Notes under the pieces: generated by a model
Database searches by the model: none
Seen by the model: only the letters and a program-made list of their open reading frames with translations
What the model was told of the DNA's origin: nothing
Program-made: the position numbers and the translations under genes
Shown: in pieces, positions 1 to 5,818 of the stretch
How the letters are laid out: each line of letters starts with the position of its first letter
How positions within the stretch are numbered: position 1 is the stretch's first letter
NCBI GenBank assembly: GCA_002482405.1
Contig: DLFX01000353.1
Span: 1-5,849, forward strand
Direction of reading: 5' to 3'
Length of the DNA: 5,849 nt
From: Firmicutes bacterium UBA7709
Lineage (GTDB): Bacteria; Bacillota_A; Clostridia; Peptostreptococcales; Anaerovoracaceae

Positions 1-1
1 C

Positions 2-1864
2 CTGGTGGTTTCTCCGGATGAAATCAATAAGGAGAGCCCGTACCTGAAGAACAACATCGCTTTTACCAACTACGCCTACGACCTGCAGAATGTCACGGTG
101 AAGAATTTCCCGGCAACAAATGATCTGACCAAGCAGGATATCGCAAATAATATGGGGACGATTCAGAACATCAGGATCAACGATTTTGAGCCGGCAAAAA
201 AGTTCTACAATCAGACCCAGGCCATCAGACTGTATTATCAGTTTAACGATGTCGATGTCGACCGGTATACGGTCAACGGGGAATATACCCAGACATATCT
301 GTCCGCCAGAGAAATCGACGAAACAAAGATCAGACAGGAATGGATCAACAAGCATTTGAAGTATACCCACGGTTACGGCATCACTCTTTCCCGGGTCGAT
401 AAAGTTACCGCCAGCGGACAGCCTGACATGCTTGTGGACAGCATCCCGCCGGTTTCCGACGCAAAAGAGATCAAGATCGACAGACCGGAGATCTATTTCG
501 GAGAACTGACCAACGACTATATTCTGACCAATACCGATGAACAGGAATTTGACTATTCCAGCAGCGGAGAGGACAACAACTACGCCACTTACAAAGGAAA
601 CGCGGGAATCAAGCTGAACGTTTTCAACCGCGCCTTGTTCGCGATCCGGGAACAGAGCCTGAAGCTGCTGGTATCCACCAACATCGACAGCAACTCCAAG
701 ATCGTGATCAACAGAAATATCATGAACAGAGTGCAGAAGATCATGCCGTTCCTCACGTACGACAAGGATCCCTACATCGTAACGGTGGATGGAAAGCTGT
801 ACTGGATCATCGACGCGTATACCACCAGCAGCTATTATCCGTATTCCGAGCCCTTTAATCCGGCCACCAGCAATGTCAACTATGTCCGCAACTCGGTAAA
901 GGTCGTCATCGACACATACAACGGAGCTACCAACTACTATCTGGTCAACGATCAGGATCCAATAGCCAATACCTATGCGAAGATCTATCCGAAGCTGTTC
1001 AAGACCTTTGACCAGATGCCGGCGTCGCTGCAGAAGCATATCCGGTATCCCAACGCGATGTTTGAAATTCAGGCGAACGTCTATAAGCGTTACCACATGA
1101 AGGATGTCAAGGTGTTCTATCAGGGCGAGGATTTATGGGAGATTTCCAATGAGATCCTCGGCACCAAGGAAGTGCCGATGACGCCGCAGTACTACATCAT
1201 GAAGCTGCCGGGAGAAAGCGATGTGGAGTTCATCAACTCCATCCCGTATACGCCTACCGGCAAGCGGAATATGACGGGACTGCTGGTGGCGAGAAACGAC
1301 GGAGAGCATTACGGAGAGCTGGTTCTTTACCAGATGCCAAAGGATATTTTCGTCGACGGGCCGATGCAGATTGAATCGCAGATCGATCAGAGCCCCGAGA
1401 TTTCCAAGGAGTTTTCCCTTTGGAACTCCGCCGGGTCCACCTATATCAGAGGAAATCTGTTCGTCATCCCTATCGAGGATTCACTGGTTTATGTAGAGCC
1501 GGTTTATCTGGAGGCTTCAAATACCGGAAGTCTGCCTGAAGTCAAAAGAGTTATCGTCTCCTATGGCAACCGGATCGCTTATGAACCGACCTTGGGAGAG
1601 GCGTTGGATTCGCTCTTTGGTTCGGGAACAGGCACTCCGCTGACTCCCGGCGAGGCGGTCAATCCGGAAGAGACCGGGGCCCTGAGCACCGACGAATTGA
1701 TCCGTCTGGCTAACGAGGCATATGAAAATGCCGTGTCGGCGCAGAAGAGCGGAGACTGGGCGGCTTACGGGCAGTACTGGAATCAACTGAAGGATTACCT
1801 GACCCGGCTGATGCCGGAGGAACCCGCCGAGAATCAGCAGATTCCGACGGAAGGAACAAAATAA
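2..1864 (+). CDS. UPF0182 family membrane protein, C-terminal part (5' end outside window)
   Basis: This is the C-terminal part of a UPF0182 (COG1615) protein of unknown biochemical function. Family members are usually about 900-1000 residues, with around seven N-terminal membrane helices followed by a large, probably extracytoplasmic domain. Only about 620 residues are present, none strongly hydrophobic, so the membrane half must lie to the left. The frame is open through the first base of the window, and the GTG at 5 is an internal valine codon, not the start. Family hallmarks, counting from that codon, are VSPDEINKESPYLKNNI near 2-18, YLSAREID near 98-105, WINKHLKYTHGYG near 113-125 and RPEIYFGE near 160-167. 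The C-terminus carries a Gly/Pro/Thr-rich linker (about 538-560), a short helical segment with SGDWAAYGQYW (582-592), and a polar tail. The gene ends in TAA just before a hairpin terminator. Family assignment is secure; function is unknown. Confidence 0.9.
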   Translation: MVVSPDEINKESPYLKNNIAFTNYAYDLQNVTVKNFPATNDLTKQDIANNMGTIQNIRINDFEPAKKFYNQTQAIRLYYQFNDVDVDRYTVNGEYTQTYLSAREIDETKIRQEWINKHLKYTHGYGITLSRVDKVTASGQPDMLVDSIPPVSDAKEIKIDRPEIYFGELTNDYILTNTDEQEFDYSSSGEDNNYATYKGNAGIKLNVFNRALFAIREQSLKLLVSTNIDSNSKIVINRNIMNRVQKIMPFLTYDKDPYIVTVDGKLYWIIDAYTTSSYYPYSEPFNPATSNVNYVRNSVKVVIDTYNGATNYYLVNDQDPIANTYAKIYPKLFKTFDQMPASLQKHIRYPNAMFEIQANVYKRYHMKDVKVFYQGEDLWEISNEILGTKEVPMTPQYYIMKLPGESDVEFINSIPYTPTGKRNMTGLLVARNDGEHYGELVLYQMPKDIFVDGPMQIESQIDQSPEISKEFSLWNSAGSTYIRGNLFVIPIEDSLVYVEPVYLEASNTGSLPEVKRVIVSYGNRIAYEPTLGEALDSLFGSGTGTPLTPGEAVNPEETGALSTDELIRLANEAYENAVSAQKSGDWAAYGQYWNQLKDYLTRLMPEEPAENQQIPTEGTK

Positions 1865-1867
1865 AAT

Positions 1868-1906
1868 AAAACGGGAGGCGGATCATGGATTTGCCTCCCG
1901 TTTTTT
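1868..1906. terminator. Bidirectional intrinsic terminator between convergent genes
   Basis: A perfect 12-bp inverted repeat has arms AAAACGGGAGGC (1868-1879) and GCCTCCCGTTTT (1893-1904). The stem can extend inward by G-U, G-U, A-U and U-A pairs to a 5-nt loop. On the plus strand the stem is followed by six T residues (1901-1906), ending the UPF0182 transcript four bases after its stop codon. On the minus strand the right arm is followed by TTTTATTTTATTTT, so the same hairpin can end the pyrophosphatase transcript, whose stop codon lies about 10 bp away. It is placed exactly between two convergent genes. Confidence 0.93.
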
Positions 1907-1916
1907 CATCTGAAAA

Positions 1917-3557
1917 TTATGCTTCCTGCATAGCCGACATCAGGGCTGGAATCAATTGCTTCTTTCGGGAAACGACGCCCAGAAGGTGGAGCGTGTCGCC
2001 GTCAGCCGCGACTTTGAACGCAGCCTCGGCAGTCTCTCTGGCATCTTCGCCGTAATAGAGAAGCTCCGTGGATTCTTCCAGAATATTGGTCAGCATGATA
2101 AACAGCATTTTAAGATCATTTCTCCTGAACGAAGTATCGAGATAAGAGAGCAGCTTCACCTTTGCGTCCTGCAGCTCCGCCGTGTTCATAAAGGTATTCT
2201 GTCCGACGGCAAAGCTTATTCCGCTTACGGAGTAGGTCTTGAAATCCTGATACAGCATCTCTTCCGGCGTCTTATGCTTCAGGCTGCTGCCTGCGTGAAA
2301 CAGCTCCTCCGCGTATTCCTTGATCTGAATTCCGGCGATGGCCGCCAGGGCCTCCGCGGCTTTTCGGTCGTCTTCAGTGCAGGTGGGGGAACGGAACATC
2401 AGCGTATCCGTTATGATGGCGGAGCAGAGAAGCCCGGCTATGTCAGCCTTGATTTCGGCCCGGTTTTCCAGATACATCTGGTAGACGATGGTTGCCGTAC
2501 AGCCCACAGGCTGATTGCGGAAGAAAACCGGCGAGATGGTCTCCAGACTCCCCAGCCTGTGATGATCGATGATCTCTATGATTTCCGCGGTTTCCAGCCC
2601 GTCCACCGCCTGGGATTTTTCGTTGTGGTCCACCAGAATGATCCGCTTTTTCTGGACGTCCAGGAGAGATCTCCGGGAAATCATTCCGAAGTAATCTCCG
2701 TGAAGGTCCAGCACAGGAAAGTCGCGGTGGCGGACCTTTGCCATGATGCCTTTGACGTCCTCTGTGAAATCGCCGGTTTCAAAGGTGATCAGATTGTTCG
2801 TCTTCATAAAATAGCTGATGGGCGTGCTCTGGTTGATGAGGCGCGCCGCTATGTAGGTGTCGTAAGGAGTGCTGATGACATGGCAGCCGTTTTCCTCGGC
2901 AAGCTTCCTGATGGTCTTGGAAACCGGGGCGCCGGTACAGATGATGATGCAGCCGGCCTTCATCTCGATGGCACAGAGCTGGGACTCGTAACGGTTGCTT
3001 AAAACGATGATGTCTCCGGGGTCGATGAAGGACTCCAAGGTGTCGGGGTTGGAAGCGGCGATGAGGATTTTGCCCTCTTCCACGATATCGTCCTCATTCC
3101 CCACCAGCATGGCTCCTTCAAGGGTTTCTATAATATTTCTGTAGCACGTCCTTGCCGTGGCAAGGATTCGGTTGTCGTAGATATCCATGTTGGCGGTGGC
3201 GATGTCCTTTACCGAAATGATACCCTCCAGACGCTTCCCGCAGGTGACGGGCAGGGTGGCGACATTCAGATCCCGCATCAGGTTCCAGGCCTTTTTTAAG
3301 GAGAAGCTGTTCTGAACGCCCTCGGTTTTCCTGATATCGATATCCCTGACCTGGGTCCCCACGTCCTGGATGTATTCCGGGATTTCAACGTGAAATTTCT
3401 CCAGCACGAACTTCGTCTCATCGCTGAGGTCGCCGGCCCGCTTCGGGATGTGCTCATCTTGTGAGATCTGATTCTTCAGATTAGCGTAAGCGATGGCTGA
3501 ACAGATGGAATCCGTATCCGGATTTTTATGTCCGACCACTATAACTCTCCGATTCAT
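1917..3557 (-). CDS. ppaC: Manganese-dependent inorganic pyrophosphatase, family II, with CBS-DRTGG-CBS regulatory insert
   Basis: A cytoplasmic enzyme that hydrolyses pyrophosphate to two phosphates and so pulls biosynthetic reactions forward. The catalytic DHH domain is split by a regulatory insert. Residues 1-65 hold GHKNPDTDS (9-17), giving metal ligands H10, D14 and D16. A CBS motif lies at about 70-125, a DRTGG-type domain at about 130-240 and a second CBS motif at about 245-300. The DHH domain then resumes with LVDHNE (308-313, D310), IIDHHR (329-334) and SAIITDTLMFRSPT (379-392, D384). A DHHA2 domain follows, with the substrate-binding SRKKQ motif at 530-534. The length of 546 matches CBS-DRTGG pyrophosphatases; plain family II enzymes are about 310 residues. 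In studied relatives the CBS pair binds adenine nucleotides (AMP/ADP inhibit), and DRTGG forms also respond to diadenosine polyphosphates; both are inferred here. The ATG follows the mutY TAA with no gap, and AAGGAGAA inside the end of mutY serves as its ribosome binding site. All catalytic motifs are present. Confidence 0.96.
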   Translation of the reverse strand: MNRRVIVVGHKNPDTDSICSAIAYANLKNQISQDEHIPKRAGDLSDETKFVLEKFHVEIPEYIQDVGTQVRDIDIRKTEGVQNSFSLKKAWNLMRDLNVATLPVTCGKRLEGIISVKDIATANMDIYDNRILATARTCYRNIIETLEGAMLVGNEDDIVEEGKILIAASNPDTLESFIDPGDIIVLSNRYESQLCAIEMKAGCIIICTGAPVSKTIRKLAEENGCHVISTPYDTYIAARLINQSTPISYFMKTNNLITFETGDFTEDVKGIMAKVRHRDFPVLDLHGDYFGMISRRSLLDVQKKRIILVDHNEKSQAVDGLETAEIIEIIDHHRLGSLETISPVFFRNQPVGCTATIVYQMYLENRAEIKADIAGLLCSAIITDTLMFRSPTCTEDDRKAAEALAAIAGIQIKEYAEELFHAGSSLKHKTPEEMLYQDFKTYSVSGISFAVGQNTFMNTAELQDAKVKLLSYLDTSFRRNDLKMLFIMLTNILEESTELLYYGEDARETAEAAFKVAADGDTLHLLGVVSRKKQLIPALMSAMQEA

Positions 3558-4838
3558 TTATTTATTTTCTCCTTCGCTGATACTGCGCTTCAAGATTTGA
3601 CGGTATGCTTTAAACGCGGCGGGCAGAGCCAGCCGTTCTTCAAGGTGATCCGTTTCAACCCACTGGAAGCCGTAATCCGACTGCCCGGCCTCCGCTGATG
3701 GGCTGCCGTAATCCGGCTGGCTTTCGGCTATGAAAGCCGCTCCGCTTTCAGCAGGCCCTTCGCTCTCTATATATGCGAGATATCCGGTCATCTCCCATTC
3801 GATATGGGTGAAGATATGCTTCGCTTTTTTCAATTTGACAAGGGAAGAAACCGTCAGGCCGCCGAATTCCAGGATCTGGAGGACCTCTTCCTCTCCCAGA
3901 TTCCCGTCGTAATTGGGAAACTCCCATAGCCCGGCGAGCAAGCCGGTGTCGGGCCGCTTCCTGAGGGCCACGCGAAATGCCGCTCCCAATTTTTCTGTCG
4001 GCGGCTCTGGCTCGGACGGCGGCACATTTGATTTGACCCGCAGTGTTTCCACGCGGTTTAAAAGGATCAGGACGGTCTTTTTTTCCACCTTTCGGGGCGG
4101 TTTTCCCTCCTTTACGGGGAATTCCGTTATCCGGTCCTGTATCCGGGCTTCACATAGAAAGGCCAGAGGGCAGGATTCGCATTTCGGCAATCCGTTGGGC
4201 AGGCATACCGTCGCACCCAATTCCATCATCGCCTGGTTGAAGTCCCCGGGGCGGTCTTTGGGAATGATTTCTCTGACCCAGCCGGTCAGCATCGACTTCG
4301 CCGCGGCGGTTCCGATATCCGCACCTTCGGCAGTCAGCCTTGTGACGACTCTCAGGACGTTGCCGTCGACGCAGGGGACAGGAAGCTGAAACGCGATGGA
4401 GCCGATGGCTCCGGCGGTGTATTCCCCGATGCCGGGCAAGGTGAGAAGCTCTTCAAAGGAAGCGGGCAGACTGCCGCTGTATTTCTCCGCGATGAGCTTT
4501 GCCGTCCGGTGGATGTTCCGCACCCGGCTGTAGTAACCGAGGCCCTCCCATAGCTTCAGGACTTCCGCCTCGGAAGCGCGGGCCAGAGAGAGAAGGTCGG
4601 GAAAAGCCTTCATCCAGCGGTCGAAGTAAGGCTTGACGGCCTCTACCCGGGTCTGCTGAAGCATGATTTCCGATATCCATACTCTGTAGGGTTCCGGGTT
4701 TTCCCTCCAGGGCAGGACCCTGGCGTTGGCATCGTACCATTGAAGCAGTGGGCCTGGTATCTCTGATAAGCGTCTTGTATTGTCGGTCTGGCCGCCGCAG
4801 CCGCGGCGGCCGGTTTCATTATTTTTCATCTGATTCAT
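3558..4838 (-). CDS. mutY: A/G-specific adenine DNA glycosylase MutY
   Basis: A base-excision-repair enzyme that removes adenine mispaired with 8-oxoguanine, preventing G:C to T:A transversions. The N-terminal glycosylase domain (about 30-235) has VLPWR (41-45), SEIMLQQT with catalytic Glu57 (56-63), the helix-hairpin-helix LPGIGEYTAGAI (134-145) and VDGNV with catalytic Asp158 (157-161). Four cysteines for a 4Fe-4S cluster are C212, C220, C223 and C229. Their spacing is C-X7-C-X2-C-X5-C, one residue longer in the first loop than in the E. coli enzyme. The C-terminal NUDIX-like 8-oxoguanine recognition domain (about 250-420) shows GLWEFP (303-308) and FTH (343-345). At 426 residues it exceeds the usual 350-370. 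The excess is an N-terminal tail of roughly 28 residues, a Pro/Glu-rich insert (about 268-285) and an insert with a 12-residue duplication (about 360-390). The ATG at 4838 has no clear Shine-Dalgarno sequence; ATG at 4829 (Met4) is an alternative start. Function is secure; the exact start is not. Confidence 0.95.
   Translation of the reverse strand: MNQMKNNETGRRGCGGQTDNTRRLSEIPGPLLQWYDANARVLPWRENPEPYRVWISEIMLQQTRVEAVKPYFDRWMKAFPDLLSLARASEAEVLKLWEGLGYYSRVRNIHRTAKLIAEKYSGSLPASFEELLTLPGIGEYTAGAIGSIAFQLPVPCVDGNVLRVVTRLTAEGADIGTAAAKSMLTGWVREIIPKDRPGDFNQAMMELGATVCLPNGLPKCESCPLAFLCEARIQDRITEFPVKEGKPPRKVEKKTVLILLNRVETLRVKSNVPPSEPEPPTEKLGAAFRVALRKRPDTGLLAGLWEFPNYDGNLGEEEVLQILEFGGLTVSSLVKLKKAKHIFTHIEWEMTGYLAYIESEGPAESGAAFIAESQPDYGSPSAEAGQSDYGFQWVETDHLEERLALPAAFKAYRQILKRSISEGENK
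3567..3574 (-). promoter_or_regulatory. Ribosome binding site of the pyrophosphatase, inside the mutY 3' end
   Basis: The minus strand reads AAGGAGAA, with the GGAG core at 3569-3572, 11 nt before the ATG at 3557. The site overlaps the last codons of mutY (Glu-Gly-Glu-Asn-Lys), and the mutY stop TAA is immediately followed by ATG. This arrangement fixes the start and suggests translational coupling: ribosomes finishing mutY can re-initiate on the downstream gene. Confidence 0.75.
3669..3740 (-). repeat. Two imperfect 36-bp tandem units inside mutY
   Basis: The plus strand has GCCGTAATCCGACTGC at 3669 and GCCGTAATCCGGCTGG at 3705, 14 of 16 bases identical at an offset of exactly 36 bp; the rest of each unit has diverged. 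In the protein this gives QPDYG (374-378) and QSDYG (386-390), twelve residues apart, in a poorly conserved stretch of the MutY C-terminal domain. It looks like an in-frame duplication that enlarged a surface loop. Confidence 0.6.
4788..4813 (-). repeat. GC-rich inverted repeat (strong hairpin) within the first codons of mutY
   Basis: Arms GGCCGCCGC (4790-4798) and GCGGCGGCC (4803-4811) form a perfect 9-bp GC-only stem around a 4-nt loop. On the plus strand it extends by a T-G wobble and a C-G pair. It covers roughly mutY codons 9-17 (around RRGCGG) and lies about 25 nt after the ATG. No T-tract follows on the minus strand, so it is not a typical terminator. In mRNA it would be a very stable structure near the initiation site. 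Nothing else in the window is so GC-rich. Confidence 0.7.
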
Positions 4839-4844
4839 ACCGAT

Positions 4845-4873
4845 ATTGTAACACGGCGGGATGGACGCCGCAA
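4845..4873 (-). promoter_or_regulatory. Possible mutY promoter (extended -10)
   Basis: In the 63-bp gap between the SGNH hydrolase and mutY, the minus strand reads TGTTACAAT (4853 down to 4845): a -10 box TACAAT with an extended TG. A weak -35 box, TTGCGG (4873-4868), lies 17 bp upstream. The predicted transcription start would fall at about 4838, on the annotated mutY ATG itself, implying a leaderless message or a slightly later start. Read-through from the upstream SGNH gene is an alternative source of mutY mRNA. Confidence 0.4.
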
Positions 4874-4901
4874 AGGATTTTAGGAACAGTTACCTGCCTG
4901 C

Positions 4902-5579
4902 TTATGAAAATGCCCTTTTCCGAATAGCGTCCGTTATAAGAAAATGCCCGTTTTCATTGGGATGAATCCCGTCCTCGCAGAGATACTGGCTGTAATCCTC
5001 CTTATTCAGAAACTCCGAGCGGATATCGATCAGCGGGATGCTCTCCGCCTCCGCCAGCTCTTCCACAGCCTTGCTGTACAGCTCCTGCCACCGGTAGATC
5101 GTCTCCACGCTGCCAAGGAAAATCATAATATTTTCCTTGTTCAGGCCATTGCTGACCCATCGAAAATACCGGTTCGGATCGATGGGCGGCAGGTTCAGCA
5201 AAACCGGATTTCCTCCGTTTTGGCGGACGCAGCCGATCAATTCCGCGTATTTCTCGCGAAACAGGGGGATCGGAGTATTGCAGAAGTGACGTGAAAAAGG
5301 GTCCTCGGCGACCTGAGCCCAATTGTAATCGCAGTCGTTTCCGCCGAATTCCAGAATGGTATAATCAAAGCGGTCCAGTTCCCCTTCATGGCGCTTCAAT
5401 ATTTCGCTTCCTGCCGATATGGTGCAGCCGAAGCGGGCAAAATTGGATATGAGGATATTCTGCTGACGTCCGATGACGTTGGTAAAGCTTTCCTTCAGCA
5501 GGCTGTACTTGTTTTTAACCGCGTCGAAGACGACGCCCTTCGCCACGGAATCCCCGAAAACACAAGCGGAATTGATCAT
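4902..5579 (-). CDS. SGNH/GDSL-family hydrolase (cytoplasmic, substrate unknown)
   Basis: A 225-residue single-domain SGNH-fold esterase, lipase or deacylase. All four conserved blocks are visible: block I VFGDSVAKG (7-15) with nucleophile Ser11, block II with oxyanion-hole Gly51 (ARFGCT), block III FGGND (78-82) with Asn81, and block V DGIHPNENGH (203-212) with Asp203 and His206 completing the triad. There is no signal peptide or membrane segment; the catalytic serine is only ten residues from the start, so the enzyme should act in the cytoplasm. The substrate cannot be read from the sequence: family members act on acylated lipids, sugars, peptides and thioesters. The ATG at 5579 is supported by AAGGGG (5592-5587), 7 nt upstream. 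It is the first gene of the leftward cluster, 63 bp ahead of mutY, with no clear terminator between them. The link to mutY may be positional only. The fold assignment is strong; physiological function is unknown. Confidence 0.9.
   Translation of the reverse strand: MINSACVFGDSVAKGVVFDAVKNKYSLLKESFTNVIGRQQNILISNFARFGCTISAGSEILKRHEGELDRFDYTILEFGGNDCDYNWAQVAEDPFSRHFCNTPIPLFREKYAELIGCVRQNGGNPVLLNLPPIDPNRYFRWVSNGLNKENIMIFLGSVETIYRWQELYSKAVEELAEAESIPLIDIRSEFLNKEDYSQYLCEDGIHPNENGHFLITDAIRKRAFS
4906..4955 (-). repeat. Short direct repeat at the 3' end of the SGNH gene
   Basis: The plus strand has GAAAATGCCCTTTTC at 4906-4920 and GAAAATGCCCGTTTTC at 4940-4955, identical but for one inserted G and 34 bp apart. 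The copies are read in different frames, one giving ENGHFL in block V and the other KRAFS at the C-terminus. Each copy also has GAAAA/TTTTC ends that could pair as a small weak hairpin. This may be a microduplication or chance. Confidence 0.4.
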
Positions 5580-5626
5580 AGAAACACCCCTTTTTGAGAA
5601 AGATATATCCGTACTCCGAAACCCAT
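5576..5626 (-). other. Possible 16-codon upstream ORF overlapping the SGNH start (ATGA)
   Basis: In the SGNH leader an ATG at 5626-5624 opens a frame encoding MGFGVRIYLSQKGVFL. It ends in a TGA (5578-5576) that overlaps the SGNH start codon as ATGA, the classic arrangement for translational coupling. No Shine-Dalgarno sequence precedes this ATG, and a 16-codon frame can easily be open by chance. It is therefore a candidate leader peptide, not a supported gene. Confidence 0.2.
5585..5592 (-). promoter_or_regulatory. Ribosome binding site of the SGNH hydrolase gene
   Basis: The minus strand reads AAGGGGTG, close to the AAGGAGGTG consensus. The AGGGG core lies at 5591-5587, 7 nt before the ATG at 5579, which fixes the start. 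The GGGGTGT stretch could also pair with GTACTCC upstream in the leader, using three wobbles. Confidence 0.7.
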
Positions 5627-5642
5627 ACGTGTTATGGAGTAC
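5611..5642 (-). promoter_or_regulatory. Inverted repeat / hairpin in the SGNH gene leader
   Basis: Perfect 7-bp arms GTACTCC (5611-5617) and GGAGTAC (5636-5642) enclose 18 nt. An alternative inner pairing is CCATA (5623-5627) with TATGG (5633-5637). The repeat lies between the predicted transcription start (about 5656) and the ribosome binding site, so it would be an RNA stem in the leader. As DNA it could instead be an operator. No T-run follows on the minus strand, so it is not a terminator. It matches no riboswitch class I recognise. Confidence 0.5.
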
Positions 5643-5646
5643 TGTG

Positions 5647-5671
5647 TAATGTAATATTTAATATTATATTA
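5647..5671. promoter_or_regulatory. 25-bp AT-rich palindrome over the SGNH promoter (candidate operator)
   Basis: The core is TAATATT (5652-5658), a central T (5659) and AATATTA (5660-5666), a perfect 7-1-7 inverted repeat. It is flanked by TAAT (5647-5650) and ATTA (5668-5671), which also match each other, so 11 of 12 base pairs are symmetric. The palindrome covers the predicted -10 box (5663-5668) and transcription start (about 5656) of the leftward promoter, where a bound repressor would block RNA polymerase. AT-rich DNA makes some symmetry likely by chance, and the binding protein is unknown. Confidence 0.45.
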
Positions 5672-5691
5672 TGCAATTAACTGGATTTCAA
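5663..5691 (-). promoter_or_regulatory. SigA-type promoter of the SGNH-mutY-ppaC cluster
   Basis: The minus strand has a -35 box TTGAAA (5691-5686), a spacer of exactly 17 bp and a consensus -10 box TATAAT (5668-5663). The predicted start near 5656 gives a leader of about 77 nt before the SGNH ATG. It is the strongest promoter seen in the window and points into the three-gene minus-strand cluster. Confidence 0.8.
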
Positions 5692-5710
5692 TACCTTTCC
5701 TTCAATTCTA

Positions 5711-5739
5711 TTTAAATCATTGCCGATTTGTGATAAAAT
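5711..5739 (+). promoter_or_regulatory. Rightward promoter with extended -10
   Basis: The plus strand has TTTAAA (5711-5716, four of six matches to the -35 consensus), a 17-bp spacer and an extended -10, TGATAAAAT (5731-5739). Transcription would start near 5746, leaving a leader of about 80 nt before the ATG at 5827. The two divergent -35 boxes are only 19 bp apart, so one regulator bound here could affect both directions. Confidence 0.55.
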
Positions 5740-5753
5740 TATAACGTTAGAGA

Positions 5754-5806
5754 TTTTCAGCGCGAAAAACCGGGCAAGTGCGGCGTTCCAGGCGGAATGC
5801 TGAAAT
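5754..5806 (+). promoter_or_regulatory. Potentially structured leader of the rightward gene
   Basis: Within the leader, GCGTTCC (5783-5789) and GGAATGC (5794-5800) form a 7-bp stem with one G-U pair around a 4-nt AGGC loop. TTTCAGC (5755-5761) can pair with GCTGAAA (5799-5805) as an enclosing stem. The two stems share bases 5799-5800, so they either stack after losing end pairs or compete. A small CGC (5761-5763) to GCG (5780-5782) pairing is possible between them. No T-tract follows, and I do not recognise a known riboswitch consensus. Confidence 0.35.
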
Positions 5807-5813
5807 TTTGAAT

Positions 5814-5818
5814 GGGAG
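5814..5818 (+). promoter_or_regulatory. Ribosome binding site of the gene starting at 5827
   Basis: GGGAG lies 8 nt before the ATG at 5827. An in-frame ATG at 5812 has no Shine-Dalgarno sequence of its own and would place GGGAG inside the coding region, so 5827 is the better start. Confidence 0.75.

Noticed and set aside
5..7. GTG at 5 as the start of the UPF0182 gene
   Set aside because: The frame is open to the window edge with an in-frame CTG before it, there is no room for a ribosome binding site, and the family's membrane-spanning N-terminus is missing, so the gene clearly begins further left.
212..1500. UPF0182 fragment as a broken gene
   Set aside because: No frameshift or internal stop is seen, and the family motifs run in order to a normal C-terminus with its own terminator; the truncation is due to the window edge.
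1956..3002. A 348-codon open frame on the plus strand opposite the pyrophosphatase gene
   Set aside because: It lies fully antisense to a gene with all catalytic motifs, has no recognisable domain, and is best explained as a shadow of that gene's codon use.
3913..4389. Open frames of 60-158 codons on the plus strand opposite mutY (also 3730-3912 and 4043-4240)
   Set aside because: They are antisense to conserved MutY domains and show no domain or motif of their own; they are shadow frames.
4944..5597. Open frames on both strands overlapping the SGNH hydrolase gene
   Set aside because: The SGNH frame carries all four catalytic blocks and a good ribosome binding site; the others carry neither.
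5812..5814. ATG at 5812 as the start of the rightmost gene
   Set aside because: It is in frame with 5827 but lacks a Shine-Dalgarno sequence, while GGGAG is correctly spaced for 5827.
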